Part shown: piece by piece, positions 12,675 through 24,203 of the stretch
How the letters are laid out: every line of letters begins with the position of its first letter
Numbering within the stretch: position 1 is the stretch's first letter
Origin: Tremella fuciformis
Lineage: Eukaryota > Basidiomycota > Tremellomycetes > Tremellales > Tremellaceae
Direction: 5' to 3'
Length of the DNA stretch: 64,000 bases
Assembly: GCA_032768795.1 (NCBI GenBank)
Contig: CP136490.1
Span: forward strand, 6,262,001-6,326,000
Translations under genes and position numbers: made by a program
Notes under the pieces: model-generated
What the model saw: the letters and a program-made list of their open reading frames with translations, nothing else
The model's database searches: none
Told to the model about the DNA's origin: nothing

Positions 12675-12683
12675 TTATCAGAT
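12675..12683 (-). promoter_or_regulatory. ATCWGATAA iron-GATA motif, copy 2
   Basis: TTATCAGAT on the plus strand, i.e. exact ATCTGATAA on the minus strand, about 780 bp upstream of the transporter ATG. A third near match (ATCTGATAT) lies at 12059-12067. Confidence 0.5.
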
Positions 12684-13148
12684 ACACTCACCCATTGAAC
12701 TGGACGTCTGTGCGCTTGCAGCCTACTCGGGGGGTTTGTGGGATTGGGGCTTTTGGGAATGGAGAATATGCATAGTTGTCGCTAATTGAGGTCAGATCGA
12801 GCGCAGCACCTACTCGCTCCCTGGGAGGTTCCTGCGCGTAGATCAGTGATCGCCACCATCCCACATCGCATTGCATCCATCATCTAGCTATTCTCTGATG
12901 ATCTGTGCTATAAGAGGGTTGGCCTAAAAACAGAGACATTTCGGCCGACAACCACACCCACAGGTTACGTAAAATATCGCGGCCAGAAACGCCGACCGCA
13001 TGGGTCACCGCAGCAGGCAAGGGGGCGGACTCAAATTTCAACTCTCCTCTCTCTCTGCCTTGCTGTGTCGTATTCTTTACAAGCGTTCCGTGGTAGACGG
13101 AGATCTCTTCTGAAGAGGGGGAAGAAGGAGGAGAAACACCAAGACATC

Positions 13149-14031
13149 ATGTCCCGCTTGGCATCCCTGTCCACTCCGTCCCGAAGAGGATCCCCATCTC
13201 CCTCGCCCGACTTAACCCGTACAACCACCACCGTCAAAGAAACGACGCATCACCGTATGCTCCGCGAGGTGGTGCGTTCTTTCCAGGCCTTGGTGAAACA
13301 GTGGGACGAGCTCGTCTCTATCGACGGACTGAAGGCTGGCAAGGCATGCATCGATGCGCGTACGACCATACAGTGGGTCCGGCACAAACATCCTTACTGA
13401 CGTGACCGTGAGTCTGACGGTTTCGCAGAAATATCCTACAATTGCCCGAGGGCCCAGATAGGCCGCCGGTACGTGAGAGCTTGATTGTGTTGGGCAAGAG
13501 CAGGCTGGCTCTGCAAGACACGCTGGGCAAGCTGGTAAATTGTCGTGTGTTGGGCATCTGACGAGGCGCCGACCGGCAGGACAAGCTTCTGGGCAAGATG
13601 CAGACGATCTTCGAGGCGGCGGACCAGCTGTTCTTCGACGCGTACCAGAGGGAGGGAGCGGCGTTTGTACTGGTCGAGCCTATGTGGATGACCTGGACGT
13701 TTGAGCGTTTTGGTGAGTCACAACACCTGCCCGTGTCGCCTCGATCAGCTGAGCCCTAGTTGACAACCTGTCACCCCTCTTCCATCTCCACTCGCAGCAC
13801 CTGGCAAAACTCCGCGCTCTGTCCGCCACCATCACGTCGTCTGACGCGTCCTTTGACGCATCAAAATTGGCGCTCGAACAATGGCAGGATCTCGGCCGAT
13901 ATGGCGAGCGATATGACGAGGTCAGAGACTGGGAAGAGCTCGTCGAGCTGGAGATGAGCTGGGGAAGAGACGAGCCGGCCGAAGAGAAGGTCGGTACGCC
14001 TCGATCAGGCAGGAAGAAAGGCAAGGCTTGA
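13149..14031 (+). CDS. CINP-like protein (possible CDK2-interacting-protein family member)
   Basis: Five exons with 40-60-nt introns; the model starts at ATG 13149 (MSRLASLSTPSRRGSPSPSP) and ends with a basic tail RSGRKKGKA. After a Ser/Pro-rich head come helical segments MLREVVRSFQALVKQWDELV, then SLIVLGKSRLALQDTLGKLDKLLGKM, then a tryptophan-rich stretch EPMWMTWTFERFVDNLSPLF and finally WEELVELEMSW. This order (helix with K-W, coiled helix pair, HTWP-like W-T-W box, helix, W-L-H..P-like end with L-E) resembles metazoan CINP, a replication and checkpoint factor. The match is from memory of the family pattern and is weak; it could be another small coiled-coil protein. Confidence 0.45.
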
Positions 14032-14676
14032 TGCGATCGCCAATCTCACGGTCTCAATCATCATCAACGAGCATACATCAATAGCGAAATCGAGGGAACG
14101 CCACCTATCCATCGACCTCCTTTGTTGGTCGGCCGACAGTATCACAGTCTGACACCGACTGATTCGCTTAGACGTATTCTCTCACTCAACCCGATGGGTC
14201 CAACGGGGACTGCCGTGCCGTCAAGCTCGATCGAGATGCGGACACGTCCACAAGTAGCTCCTTCATGCTGCCCGGCGAGCTGTTCGACGACACCCTGTCA
14301 AAAATAGGAGGGGCGCGCTGGAAGGCGGCAACGCAACCGAAGGAGGGGGGTCTTGGCGTGAGCGTACCGTCAGCATGGATGAACTGCGTCGCCTCATGAG
14401 TCGGAGCGGCCCTTGTTAGCCAACAGCTCTCTGCATAACTTCATCTCATGCATCTACGTCCGTATCGTGAGCGAAATCAGTCACGTGAAGCCTCGCCGAA
14501 AGCCGAAAGATGAAACGAAACCATGCCAATTCCTCCATTGTCTTTGCCTTGCTTTCATACGGGCCAGCAGGACGGAGTGGCCTCAGCTGTGCGCCGAGCT
14601 GCCTGTCAAGAGCAGTGTCAAGTCGTGCTGTCTGCGCTCGCTGCCAGACTCGCAGACGCACTTTGCACTCGGCAAA
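14032..14676. other. Intergenic, unassigned
   Basis: 645 bp between the CINP-like gene and the DUF185 gene. A plus-strand stretch around 14190-14415 can be read as several short open pieces, but no consistent splice model or known motif emerged, so I leave it unassigned. Confidence 0.35.
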
Positions 14677-16674
14677 ATGTCCGCCGTGGCCGGACCATCC
14701 CGGCTCGGCCTTGCTGCACGGCAGGTGACGAATCGACATCGACATCTCACTGGACAGCCAAACCCTCTACGGGTCCTTAGTCGCACACGCGAGTCGCCCA
14801 CACCTAGCCCACTACGCCTGGCGCCACGCGCTGCTCTTGGCTTTGCGACCGGTCCAGCGACACACAGCGAGACGAAGAAGGCGCCGCGATACAACTTCAA
14901 CACCTCTCTCAGCTTCTCCGAAGACCCAGACCCAGACGTGAGTCGACCCTTGGCAGCATTGCTGTCGCCTGCATGCCGCTGACCACGAGCATGTCAATTA
15001 TCGCCGCGTCACAGCTCACGACCTCGCACGACATACCGAACCGCCGACCCGGGTCAAGATGCTCGTGCGAGACTTCATCGACGACTCGCTCTACAACCCC
15101 CACTACGGCTACTTCAGTCGGAATGCGACCATCTTCTCGCCTGCGCAAGAAGAGGGGTACGATTTTGGGAAATTCCGGGACGCGGCGGCCTTCCAGGAGG
15201 CCGTGGCGGAGCGCTACGATGCGTATGCTACGTCTCTCACTGGCGAGGGCACAGGTGGGCTAGGGAGGCAGGTGTGGCACACACCGACCGAACTCTTTAA
15301 GGTGAGTGTTCTCCGTCAGATTCTGCCTGCGTCTTGCATCAGGTTGGGGGGAGCTCACTGACGCTTGCTCGCAGCCATACTATGCTCGCGCCCTCAGCTC
15401 CGCCATTCTCGCCACGTATAAACGATATCACTACCCAGACCAAGACCTCATCATCTACGAAGTCGGCGCCGGCAATGGCTCTTTCATGCTGGATGCACTG
15501 CGATACATCCGCGATACGCACCCGGAGATCTACGCCAAGACGCAGTACCGCATCATCGAGATTTCTGCCGCGCTCTCCAAGGGTCAGCGGGCGAGGGCGG
15601 ATGCGGCCGGTGTAGGGGACAGGGCCGAGGTGATCAATGAGGATGTGTTCCGGTGGCAGGGCGGGACGGACCAGGCTTGCTTTGTCGTGGCTCTCGAGGT
15701 TTTCGTGAATCCGCCGCCCACCCCGTCCTAGCCAGGTCATTCGCGAAGAAGAGGCTGAAACCCCAGGACAACTTTGCCCACGATATGGTCCGGTACGACC
15801 TCTCCACACTCTCGCCCGTCCAGGCCGTAGTTGCCATCGACGCCCAAGGCGACTTCAGTCTCCTCTACGAGCCGCCCACCGACCCCCTCCTGCGCCGCGT
15901 GCTCAAGTATCGCCGGCTCCTGGCGCCATCCCCATCCACCGCCCCGCCCCTCCACTCCGCCCTCCAGCACTCGCCGGCCCTGCGGCGCGCCTACGCCGCA
16001 CTGCCCTTCGCGCCGAACCTCACACAGCCCGATTTCGTACCGACCAAAGCGACCCTCTTTCTCGAACGTCTGCGCGAGCGCCTGCCGGCCCACAGGCTGC
16101 TCGTGGCCGACTTTAGCGACCTGCCGGACGCTGTGCCTGGACGGAATGGACCGGTGGTGCAGACGCGGTATGGGGGCAGCATGGTCCCGTGCGAGACATT
16201 CCTCGTCAAGCAGGGGTACTTTGACATCTTCTTCCCGACGGGTCAGCTTCCCGAGGCTCCCTTCGAGCGTAGCTGACAGGTGTAGACTTTGCCATGCTCA
16301 AAGATACCTATTCGCTCATCATGAACTCGCCCCCTGTCTCGTCGCCGTACTCTTTCTCCTCCACCTCGATCAATCCTTCTCCTGCCGCTGCCACACCCAG
16401 ATCGACCAATAACGGGGACGCCGAGACCGGCGGCTCGGCAGCAGTGACGTGGTCCACGTCCTCGCCGACCCCACTCAACACGTTCTTCACGCCCCACCAT
16501 GCCCATATGCGCCACACCGGTGTCCAAGGCTTCCGCCGCCGTCACGTCGGCGTACATACCCACGCAGAGTTCCTGGAGATGTACGCGGACAAGCGGATGT
16601 TGGACAAGACGGCTGTTGGGGACGGCACGAACGTCATGCTGGCCATGTACGGCAATGCGCGGGTCATGTTTTGA
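14677..16674 (+). CDS. MidA/DUF185-family SAM-dependent methyltransferase, mitochondrial (YKL162C/NDUFAF7 class)
   Basis: Start at ATG 14677 with an Arg-rich, acid-free leader (SRLGLAARQVTNRHRHL) typical of mitochondrial import. Five exons. The intron at about 14937-14987 leaves HVNYRRVTAHDLARHTEPPT in frame. Family marks: VRDFIDDSLYNPHYGYFSRN (substrate/N-terminal box), TPTELFKPYYARALSSAI, the SAM motif IIYEVGAGNGSFMLDALRYI, IIEISAALSKGQR, and EVFDNFAHD at a spliced joint (intron 15703-15763, ending CCCAG). The C-terminus carries a Ser/Pro/Thr-rich insert and ends with EFLEMYADKRML..KTAVGDGTNVML. DUF185 proteins include NDUFAF7, which methylates a complex I arginine. Whether this copy is the NDUFAF7 orthologue or the second fungal branch is open. 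Confidence 0.8.
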
Positions 16675-16909
16675 CCCTTTGACCCTCAGGCTTTCAACAC
16701 ACATCATTTGCATTTGCATCTCCATCTGTCTCATGCGTCGCATGCATCCTGCACTTACCATCGTGATCAGATACTCGGACACTTGTGCATGACCACTGGA
16801 ACGATCGTCATGAGTTCATCACCACTCTATACAACATATGAACATAAAAGCTAGGTATCGTCTGTCCGTGCACGACCCGACTTGTAAGGAAACCCTATTC
16901 ACAAAGAAA

Positions 16910-18170
16910 CTAACTCCACTCGTCCCTGTGCGCACGGCGCCGAGTGCCAAGGACGACCGGTTCCCTCGCAGTGCCCCGCGCAAGTGGCACAACGCGGTAT
17001 GCGTCAATGGAGCGGGATTTGGACTTGCTCGACTTGGGGAACTGCGGGAGGAGGTATTCGACCTCGTTTGCCAGCGCCGTCCCGGGATGGTAGTACCACC
17101 CTTCGCCCTCGTCGTCTTCGATGATGGCCACTTTTTCGCGCGATTTCAATGGTACCGCTGCTCGAGCAGGAGCAATGGGCGTTTCTGCCAGTGCCGCTGC
17201 CCGATCTTTCGACGTCGACTTGAGGCGCGATGGACGGTCTTTGCTCGTACCGCCATTAGCAGAGCTGGACCGCTTCGACCTCGCGCGGCGATCCCGCCGC
17301 CTCAACACCCACTCCAGGCCAATCTTCCCTATCCACCCTGCGCCCATCCCCATCACGCACCCGACACCGACCACACCGCCGACAAAGACGTAGAGCGGGT
17401 ACAGCACCGCGAGGATATTCTTGACGACCGCCAGAGGGCCCAGGACGAACGTCTTGATGATCACGCGGGCCGTGCTTGTGAAGGGGTACAGCAGGGTGTT
17501 GAGGATGGTCAAGACGAGATGCACCGCGTTGAGCAGCAGCGGCAGCGGCGTCGCCAGGAGCGTGATGGCAAAGTAGACGGGGTAGATGGCGACGGCCAAA
17601 ATCATGCGCCAGAGCGGCACGGCGGCCTCAGCGCTCTGCGGCGCGATCTGCGGGATGGGCGGCAGGTGGTAGGGCAGGTGGTAGGGCTGCTGGACGGTGC
17701 CGTGCATGTCGACGTGGTGCGCCAGCAGGGACGATGGCGGGAGGTGCGAGAGGATCTCGTTCTCGTCGGACCGCGTCAGGATCTGCCAGATGATGTAGAA
17801 GAAGATGACGTAGGCTGGGATCAGCATCACTGCCCAGATCATCTTTGTGAAAGCAGTGGTACTCACACACGACTGTGACAGGCGACATGGGCTCATCCTT
17901 TCTCTTCCGCCGTTTGGCCTTCTCGCCTTGCCCTTCCCCGGGCCCGGGACTGCCGTCGATCGACTCGTCCCACTCATCGCTGCCGTGCATGCTCATCGTC
18001 GCCTCGGAGTACGAGAACGAGTCGCGGTGTTGCGGCTGGTCGCCGTGCGCCGCGGGGCCGGAGGACGAGGTCGTCCGCGCGCGTCGACGGGTGGCGGGCG
18101 GCGAGTGGTCCACCATGTCCGAGGCGATGGATGGAGACGAGGGGTGGCGAGGCGAAGCTGCTCGGGGCAT
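16910..18170 (-). CDS. Predicted multi-pass membrane protein of unknown function
   Basis: Two exons. Exon 1 starts at ATG 18170 and encodes a Ser/Pro-rich cytosolic head ending EPMSPVTVV. A 51-nt intron (branch GCTGATCCCAG) then joins to SYVIFFYIIWQILT, the first membrane segment. Two or three more hydrophobic segments follow (ILAVAIYPVYFAITLLATPL, LLLNAVHLVLTILNTLLYPF, and ILAVLYPLYVFVGGVVGVG), then a basic, Arg/Lys-rich tail and EDDEGEGWYYHPGT. I do not recognise the family. It is divergent from argininosuccinate lyase. Confidence 0.75.
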
Positions 18171-18657
18171 GGTCGATAAGAGCTACCTTGCCTTGCGGGA
18201 GTCGCGTGGGACAAAGACGTCACGTCGGTGACACGCGATCTCGGCGTGTTGCCGTTGATGATGATGATGTGGACGTGCGCGGACGATCTCTTGACACTGG
18301 GTGTCTTTTAGGTGGGAGCGACGACCAGCCAGCGCTCAACGGCGACGCGACATGCTTTTGCTTTCCGCTCCTTGTTCGCGTCGCGATGTCTATTGAAGAA
18401 GCGGAGAGGATGTCGATCTCGAGCATAAACTTGTCACGAAAAGCAACACGACAATGAGCATGACACGCGGGGTACGTAACATTCATCCACCTGGGGCTCC
18501 CCCACCCGGCTAAACTACAAGGGGTGATACCCCTTCTCAAGGGTATACCCACGTCATGCTCAATTGGTCGCTATGGTGGAGGCACAAAGCAAAGTGGCAT
18601 GAATGGGAATGAATTTCAGACTCGCCAATTCATCCATCTATCTACATCCTCAGCACC
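18171..18657. promoter_or_regulatory. Divergent promoter, membrane-protein gene and ARG4
   Basis: 487 bp. Contains an inverted pair AAGGGGT-GAT-ACCCCTT at 18519-18535 and next to it a perfect 10-bp palindrome GGGTATACCC at 18541-18550. These could be binding sites or part of one fold-back. No TATA box was evident. Confidence 0.4.
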
Positions 18658-20323
18658 ATGAGCACCCAAGAAGACTTTACGAAGCGAAAGCTGTGGGGGT
18701 GAGTCAGCTACTCGACGTGCCATGCCCAGCTGACAGATAGTGGTCGCTTCACCGGCTCGACCGACCCCTTGTCAGCTCCTTGCCATCCCATGCCATACCG
18801 CACTGACCCGCCAGGATGCACGAGTTCAACCAGTCGCTCAAGTACGACAAGCGGATGTACGCTGCCGACGTCAAGGGGTCCATCGCATTCTCCAAAGCCC
18901 TTCTCAAAGCTGGTATCTTGAACCAGCAGGAGCAGAGCGAGATTGCCCGCGGCCTCAAGGAGGTCGAGGGGGAGTGGGAACGCGGAGAGGCGGGTCAGCT
19001 TTCGTCATGATACACAGCGAGCTGACAGGTAGTTCAAGATCCAGCCCGACGATGAGGATATCCATACCGCCAATGAGCGTCGTCTGAGCGAGATCATCGG
19101 CAAAGACATCGGGGGCAAGCTACACACCGGGCGGAGTCGGAACGACCAGGTCGCGACCGACATGAGGATATGGCTTGTGCGTGTGAAGAGAATCGTCATA
19201 CAGGTGAAGCTGACAGAAGATGGACGAGACTGCCAAGGTAGAGGAGTACCTGACTGCGCTGCTTAGCGTCATGGTCTCGCGAGCAGAGAAGGAAGTGGAC
19301 GCCATCATGCCGGGCTACACCCACCTGCAGGTCAGCTTCGAGCATGTTTTCCAAGAAGGGTGAAGCTGACGTGCAGCGCGCCCAGCCCGTCCGATGGTCG
19401 CACCTCCTTCTCTCGCACGCTCAGTCCTTCCTCTCCGACCTCGCGCGACTGCGCCAGCTCCTCCCGCGCATCTCCGTCCTCCCTCTCGGCTCCGCGGCGC
19501 TGGCAGGCAACCCCTACTCTCTCGACCGCGAGCTACTGCGCTCCGAGCTCAACTTCCAGTCCATCGGCGAGAACTCGATGCACGCAGTGGCCGACCGCGA
19601 CTTCATCGTGGAATGGATGCAGTGGGCGAGCCTGACAATGATCCACATGAGCCGCATGGCCGAGGACCTGATCATCTACTCGACCGCCGAGTTCGGCTTT
19701 GTGACGCTCTCCGACGCGTACTCGACCGGCTCGTCTATCATGCCGCAGAAGAAGAACCCCGACTCGCTCGAGCTCCTGCGCGGCAAGTCGGGCCGCACCT
19801 TTGGGCAGATGGCCGGCTTCATGATGTCCCTCAAGGGCGTGCCGTCGACGTACAACAAGGACCTGCAGGAGGACAAAGAGCCCCTGTTCGACTGCGTCGA
19901 CACCGTCGGCGCCGCGCTGCAGATTGCCGAGGGCGTCATTGGCACCTTGTCCATACACCCCGACAAGATGCAGGCCGCCCTGACAATGGACATGCTCGCC
20001 ACCGATATCGCAGACTACCTCGTGCGCAAAGGCGTGGGTCTGCTTTCGACCCTGCCAGCACTTGAGACTGACGTCAGGTGCCTTTCCGCGAGACGCACCA
20101 TATCTCTGGACGAGCCGTTGCGCTGGCCGAGCAGACAAAGTGCCAGATCTCGGATTTGGCCTTGGACCAGTGGAAGGAGCTCTCGTCGCACTTCACAGAG
20201 GACGTCAAGGACGTCTTCGACTTTGAGGCCAGCGTCGAAAAGCGCAACGCTATCGGCGGACCGGCAAGGGCCATGATTCAGCGACAGGTCGACATTGCTC
20301 GCAAGCAAATCGCCGGCAAGTAG
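18658..20323 (+). CDS. ARG4: Argininosuccinate lyase
   Basis: Last step of arginine synthesis: argininosuccinate to arginine and fumarate, a cytosolic homotetramer of the fumarase/aspartase superfamily. Start ATG 18658 ([20 protein letters not shown]). Seven or so exons with short introns. Seen in order: [26 protein letters not shown], the active-site motif [33 protein letters not shown], the superfamily signature [27 protein letters not shown], and [10 protein letters not shown] near the end. About 465 residues, the normal size. A TGAGTCA string at the first donor site looks like a Gcn4 box but is largely splice-site sequence. Confidence 0.95.
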
Positions 20324-20429
20324 ATACATCCTCTTACAACATAGATCAATGCATATGCGCCCAGGGCCGCTACATCTTGCCAAGACTACCGTGACAACAC
20401 ACACCCTATCGGTAAAGAGCTACAGTTTA

Positions 20430-23400
20430 TTATGCAATTTTCGTCTTCCTGACCACCTTTTCCACCATCCGAACCCATGGGAGCTGAGAGCTTCCTTCAA
20501 AGTGCCGCTCTAATTTTCCAGACTTGACGAGATCACTGATCTGAGGATGTGACAATACGCGGATTACCGCGCACGCCGACTCTATCTTCTTTTCTGCCTC
20601 TTCAGTGCCTTCTCGCATACAAATATGTGAAAGCTCACCAAAGTCTTTCTTGGTCAGTGTCGTGTGCACGATGCCTGCCTCCAGCTCGAAAGCCATCTTC
20701 CCCAACATGCTAACTCTGTCTTTTCCCGCCTCAGATCGGCCCCAGTGCTCCCACACCTCCCTTCCGGTCAAAGTGCGCTTAAAGGTGAACTCGAAAGCTT
20801 GTCGCAAAGCCGACCTTGCCTTGTCTCGATCGGGCATCTGAATGTCACCTTCCGAGTGGCGCGACCGTCCGGACACAATACGTACAAGAATCTGTCCGAC
20901 CCTTCCGACCATAGGGGATTGTGCGAATGGCACTTTGAAGATGGTGCGTCCAAGCGGCGTTTTGCGTGTTGTCAGCGGGGTGGCGACTGGGATTCAGCGC
21001 CACTGTCATTCTTCTCGAACTCACCGTTGTAGACTGGGAACGGCCCCTCTCCCGTAACTGGCTCGATTTTGCGGAATGCCTCCAGCTGCTTTTTCTTCTT
21101 CTTTGGAGACACGGCGTCGGGCGTTGCATACGTCCCTTCATCTGCGCCTACAATCGGCACAAAGGAGAACGGATCATTACTCCGCGAGGGAGTCTCGATC
21201 GAGGCAGTGTGTACTCGTTGTGGCGTATTGGCTTTTGCTGTCGGATGCAATGGCGATGGTTGGAGTGGGCGATTGACAAGGGCAGCCAGCCCTTTGGGGA
21301 CCGCAGAGGGCTTAGGTCGCGATCGCTGTTCCTCCCTCTTCTTCCTCTTTTTTGGTGTCTGTGAGCTGCGCACCGGAGTGCCGGAGTGGTTCGAGGAAGC
21401 CGCGTTGTTTCCATGGACATCCAAGGGGTCGTCGGCGTCAGACACTGCATCATGATGCAATGGCGGTATCCCCTTATCCTCCGATGCTGAATGCACTAGG
21501 GGAGATGATGATGCGCGATACTGTTGACATTCGGCCCCAAGGTTGCTGGATTCTAGACCACTATTTTCAAACAACGGCACATTGCGTGGCGAAGGGATTG
21601 ATTGCGAAGGTTCGTTAAGGCTCAAAGGCATGCGTTCTGCTGGACGTAACACGGAAAGGGAGGTAGGATGGATTTGGAACAAAGAACATGCTCCGAGAGG
21701 ATCATCGGATGACGGCCAAGTTTCGTCAGAAGGAAGGTGCTCCCTCGCAGGCAATGCCACTGCTTGGGATGCGATCGGTACCTCTTCCGATATCGTACAA
21801 GCCCGACGAAGCACGGTGCTTTGACTAACACATACCTGTGTAATCAACAAGACATAGTGAAATGCCTGTCAAGACATACGTCGCACATCCCAGAGCAATA
21901 CGCCTTGCGGATGCCATCGTCATCCCCGTCGATCGTCTCCCCGAAATAGCGACAAACACTGATGTGTCGACAGGTCTTTACTGACTCGGCATATTGTTGC
22001 AGGCGCTTGAAGCTGTTTAGCTGACGAATCTTCCCGGCATCTTGTTCTGATTTGTCGGCATCGATACCGACCTCCTTCTCCTGGGCTCTTTGAGCTTTTT
22101 GGGCTTCTCTTTCGATGAAGGTCCTCAGAGTGGCGGCATCCTCGCGTGCTTATATGATCAGCGTGGCGGAATGACTCGAGTCCACTCACAGTAAAATAAG
22201 ATACATCGAGAAGCCTGGGAGGATCAGCATATATACCTTTGATACTCATCCCTACATACATGGCCGTCCCTGCCCGCCCGGCCCGTTTCTTGGTAATAGC
22301 CCTCGAAGCTCTTGGGCATGTCCCAATGGATCACATATCGCACATGCGGCGCGTCGATGCCCTGCCATGAGCTGAGCCTGGCATTGCGCAGACTTACCAT
22401 TCCAAAAGCGATCGTGGCAACAATACACTCCACCTTGCCTTCTTGCCACTCCTTCAGGGTCTGTTTCTTCTGCTCGACTGGGAGCATAGCATGGAAGGGT
22501 TGCGCTATGATCCGCCGTGCCGCAAGTTTACGTACCAGATCCGAGCACTTTTGTCAGTCAGCCTCTATGGCTTATGACAGAAACAATTCCTCACAGCGGC
22601 TCGAGACCGACAATAGACCAAGCCGGATACGCAGGGCATGTTGATGCCATTCTCCGTGTTGCGCTTCCTAGCCTCTTCTCGGTAGGTGACAATAAAGTTG
22701 GCGATTTCATGCTCCTTGTCCTGATGCTCAAGCACATTGCCTCGGTAGCGTATCTGCGCGGATGAGCTGACAATCCTATGCACATCGCATTACTCGCCTC
22801 GTAGAAAAGATTCTTCCGGTTGAATGGCTCGACCCTCTGAGCTAGATTAGATCTGCGCATGCCCAAGGTGTCGATGATTCTGTTCCGGACGTCCTCGGTA
22901 GCAGATGCCGTCAAAGCACTGACCGGTATCTCGGGGAACATCTTGCGGAAGTCTCCCAGTTGTCGGTAAGCCTAAGTAGATGAGCTGTTGCCGTTTGATC
23001 GCAATCCACCCTACCGGCCGAAAGGTCATTCCCCATTCCTGAGTGTTAGCATGCTGGACGCGTCGCACATGAAGTCTCACATCTAAAACATGAGCCTATA
23101 GTGGTCAGCTGTGACGCCATGCGCCGCTCAAAGCGCTTACTTCGTCTACCACCAAGCGAAGTAGCTGCTTTTGACGGTATGCAGTGCGGAAATGGTGCTC
23201 GTATTTCTTTGAGAATAACGTTTCCGGCGTGACATATAGGAGCCGCAGCTCAGGATGGCCCATGCTCAGCTGGCGTTTGATCTGGCGATGTATCAGCAAA
23301 ATATAATAACTCTCGGAGATATACCTCGAGGACTTCTTCATGAGGAGTTTTTTCGCACAACATGGCAGCTGGGACGCCTCGGTCTCTCAGACTAGCGACT

Positions 23401-23955
23401 TGATCCTCCATCAAAGCTGGAATTAGCTACTGTTCAGCAAGTCGCAAGTAAGCCTCACCAAGCAGCGGAGATATGACTAGTGTGATTCCGAAGGGCATAG
23501 TCACGGCTGGCACCTGGAAGCACACTCTATGCGGGTCAGGCCCCGTTTGTCCGCTGAATGTCTAGACGTACGATTTGCCTAGGCCAGTCGGTGCCACAAC
23601 GAGCACGTCACAACCCCGCATGACATCAAGACAAATGTCCAGCTGAGGACCTCTGAAGGACTCATGGCCCCAATCTAGACATCTCAGCAACCAGCTCATG
23701 GGATGCGCGGGGAAGGAAACTCGCGTGTTCTCAATGTCCTTCTGAGAGCGGCTTCATTCTCTTGCGCCGAGATGACACGCTTGAATTTGCGTGGCTGAGG
23801 CCTGAAGTTGTTACGCACATGCTAGTATCTTCAGTTTAGGACCTCCGGTTGAGCGATGTTGTTACCTGACTGGATGCCGCCAGGTTAGGATAGACGCCGC
23901 CCACGGGCGTACTAGGGGGAAGGGAGAACACCTGAAGACTGGCGTCGGCGGGCAT
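20430..23955 (-). CDS. RecQ-family ATP-dependent DNA helicase
   Basis: 3'-5' helicase for recombination and repair. ATG 23955 (MPADASLQVFSLPPSTPVGG), many short exons. Motif 0 HWGHESFRGPQ, motif I (Walker A) APTGLGKS, Ia LVISPLLAL, motif II DEAH split by an intron, motif III SALTASATEDVRN, motif IV VYCRSRA, motifs V/VI GIDAPHVRYVIHWDMPKSFE and QETGRAGRDG. A RecQ-C-terminal zinc module follows (CRHISVCRYFGE then YCSGMCDVC, four Cys). The 450-residue tail is disordered then ends with a helical domain (FEFTFKRTLTGREVWEHWG). The short head before the helicase core fits RECQL1-like rather than BLM-like members. No HRDC domain was recognised. Odd features: 15- and 24-nt microexons around the DEAH box and a probable GC-AG intron at 23675-23724. 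Confidence 0.9.
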
Positions 23956-24203
23956 TTTGGGCGTGATAGAGCCTGTTTTCCACTCTCATGGGGCAGCTCG
24001 TCTCATGAGAGGCTGATTTGATGGCGTAGTTGGAGCATCGATGAGATGCAACGGTGAGTTGACTCAGCTGAGGAAAAGCAGTCGCGTGTAGGGAATTTGC
24101 TTCCGGTAGTCCTTCCCCACTTTGCCCCCACTTTGGGCCGACAGCCTGGTCCTCAACGGACACCGAATCGACAACGTTTCACTCCTCTCACGCACATGAC
24201 GCT

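Larger units (their letters stand above)
11900..13148. promoter_or_regulatory. Long divergent promoter region of the siderophore transporter and the CINP-like gene
   Basis: About 1.25 kb without a supportable gene. It holds two exact and one near-match iron-GATA motif (annotated separately), purine-rich stretches (about 12150-12190 and 12290-12345), and the leader of the plus-strand gene. The unusual length compared with the other intergenic gaps here fits a regulated promoter. Confidence 0.5.

Noticed and set aside
18697..18707. Gcn4-like TGAGTCA at the start of ARG4
   Set aside because: It overlaps the GTGAGT donor of intron 1; the same string occurs at other donors in this window, so it is not evidence for regulation.
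19394..20138. Two long frames (plus and minus) over argininosuccinate lyase
   Set aside because: Arg/Pro/His-rich translations typical of shadow frames in GC-rich coding sequence.
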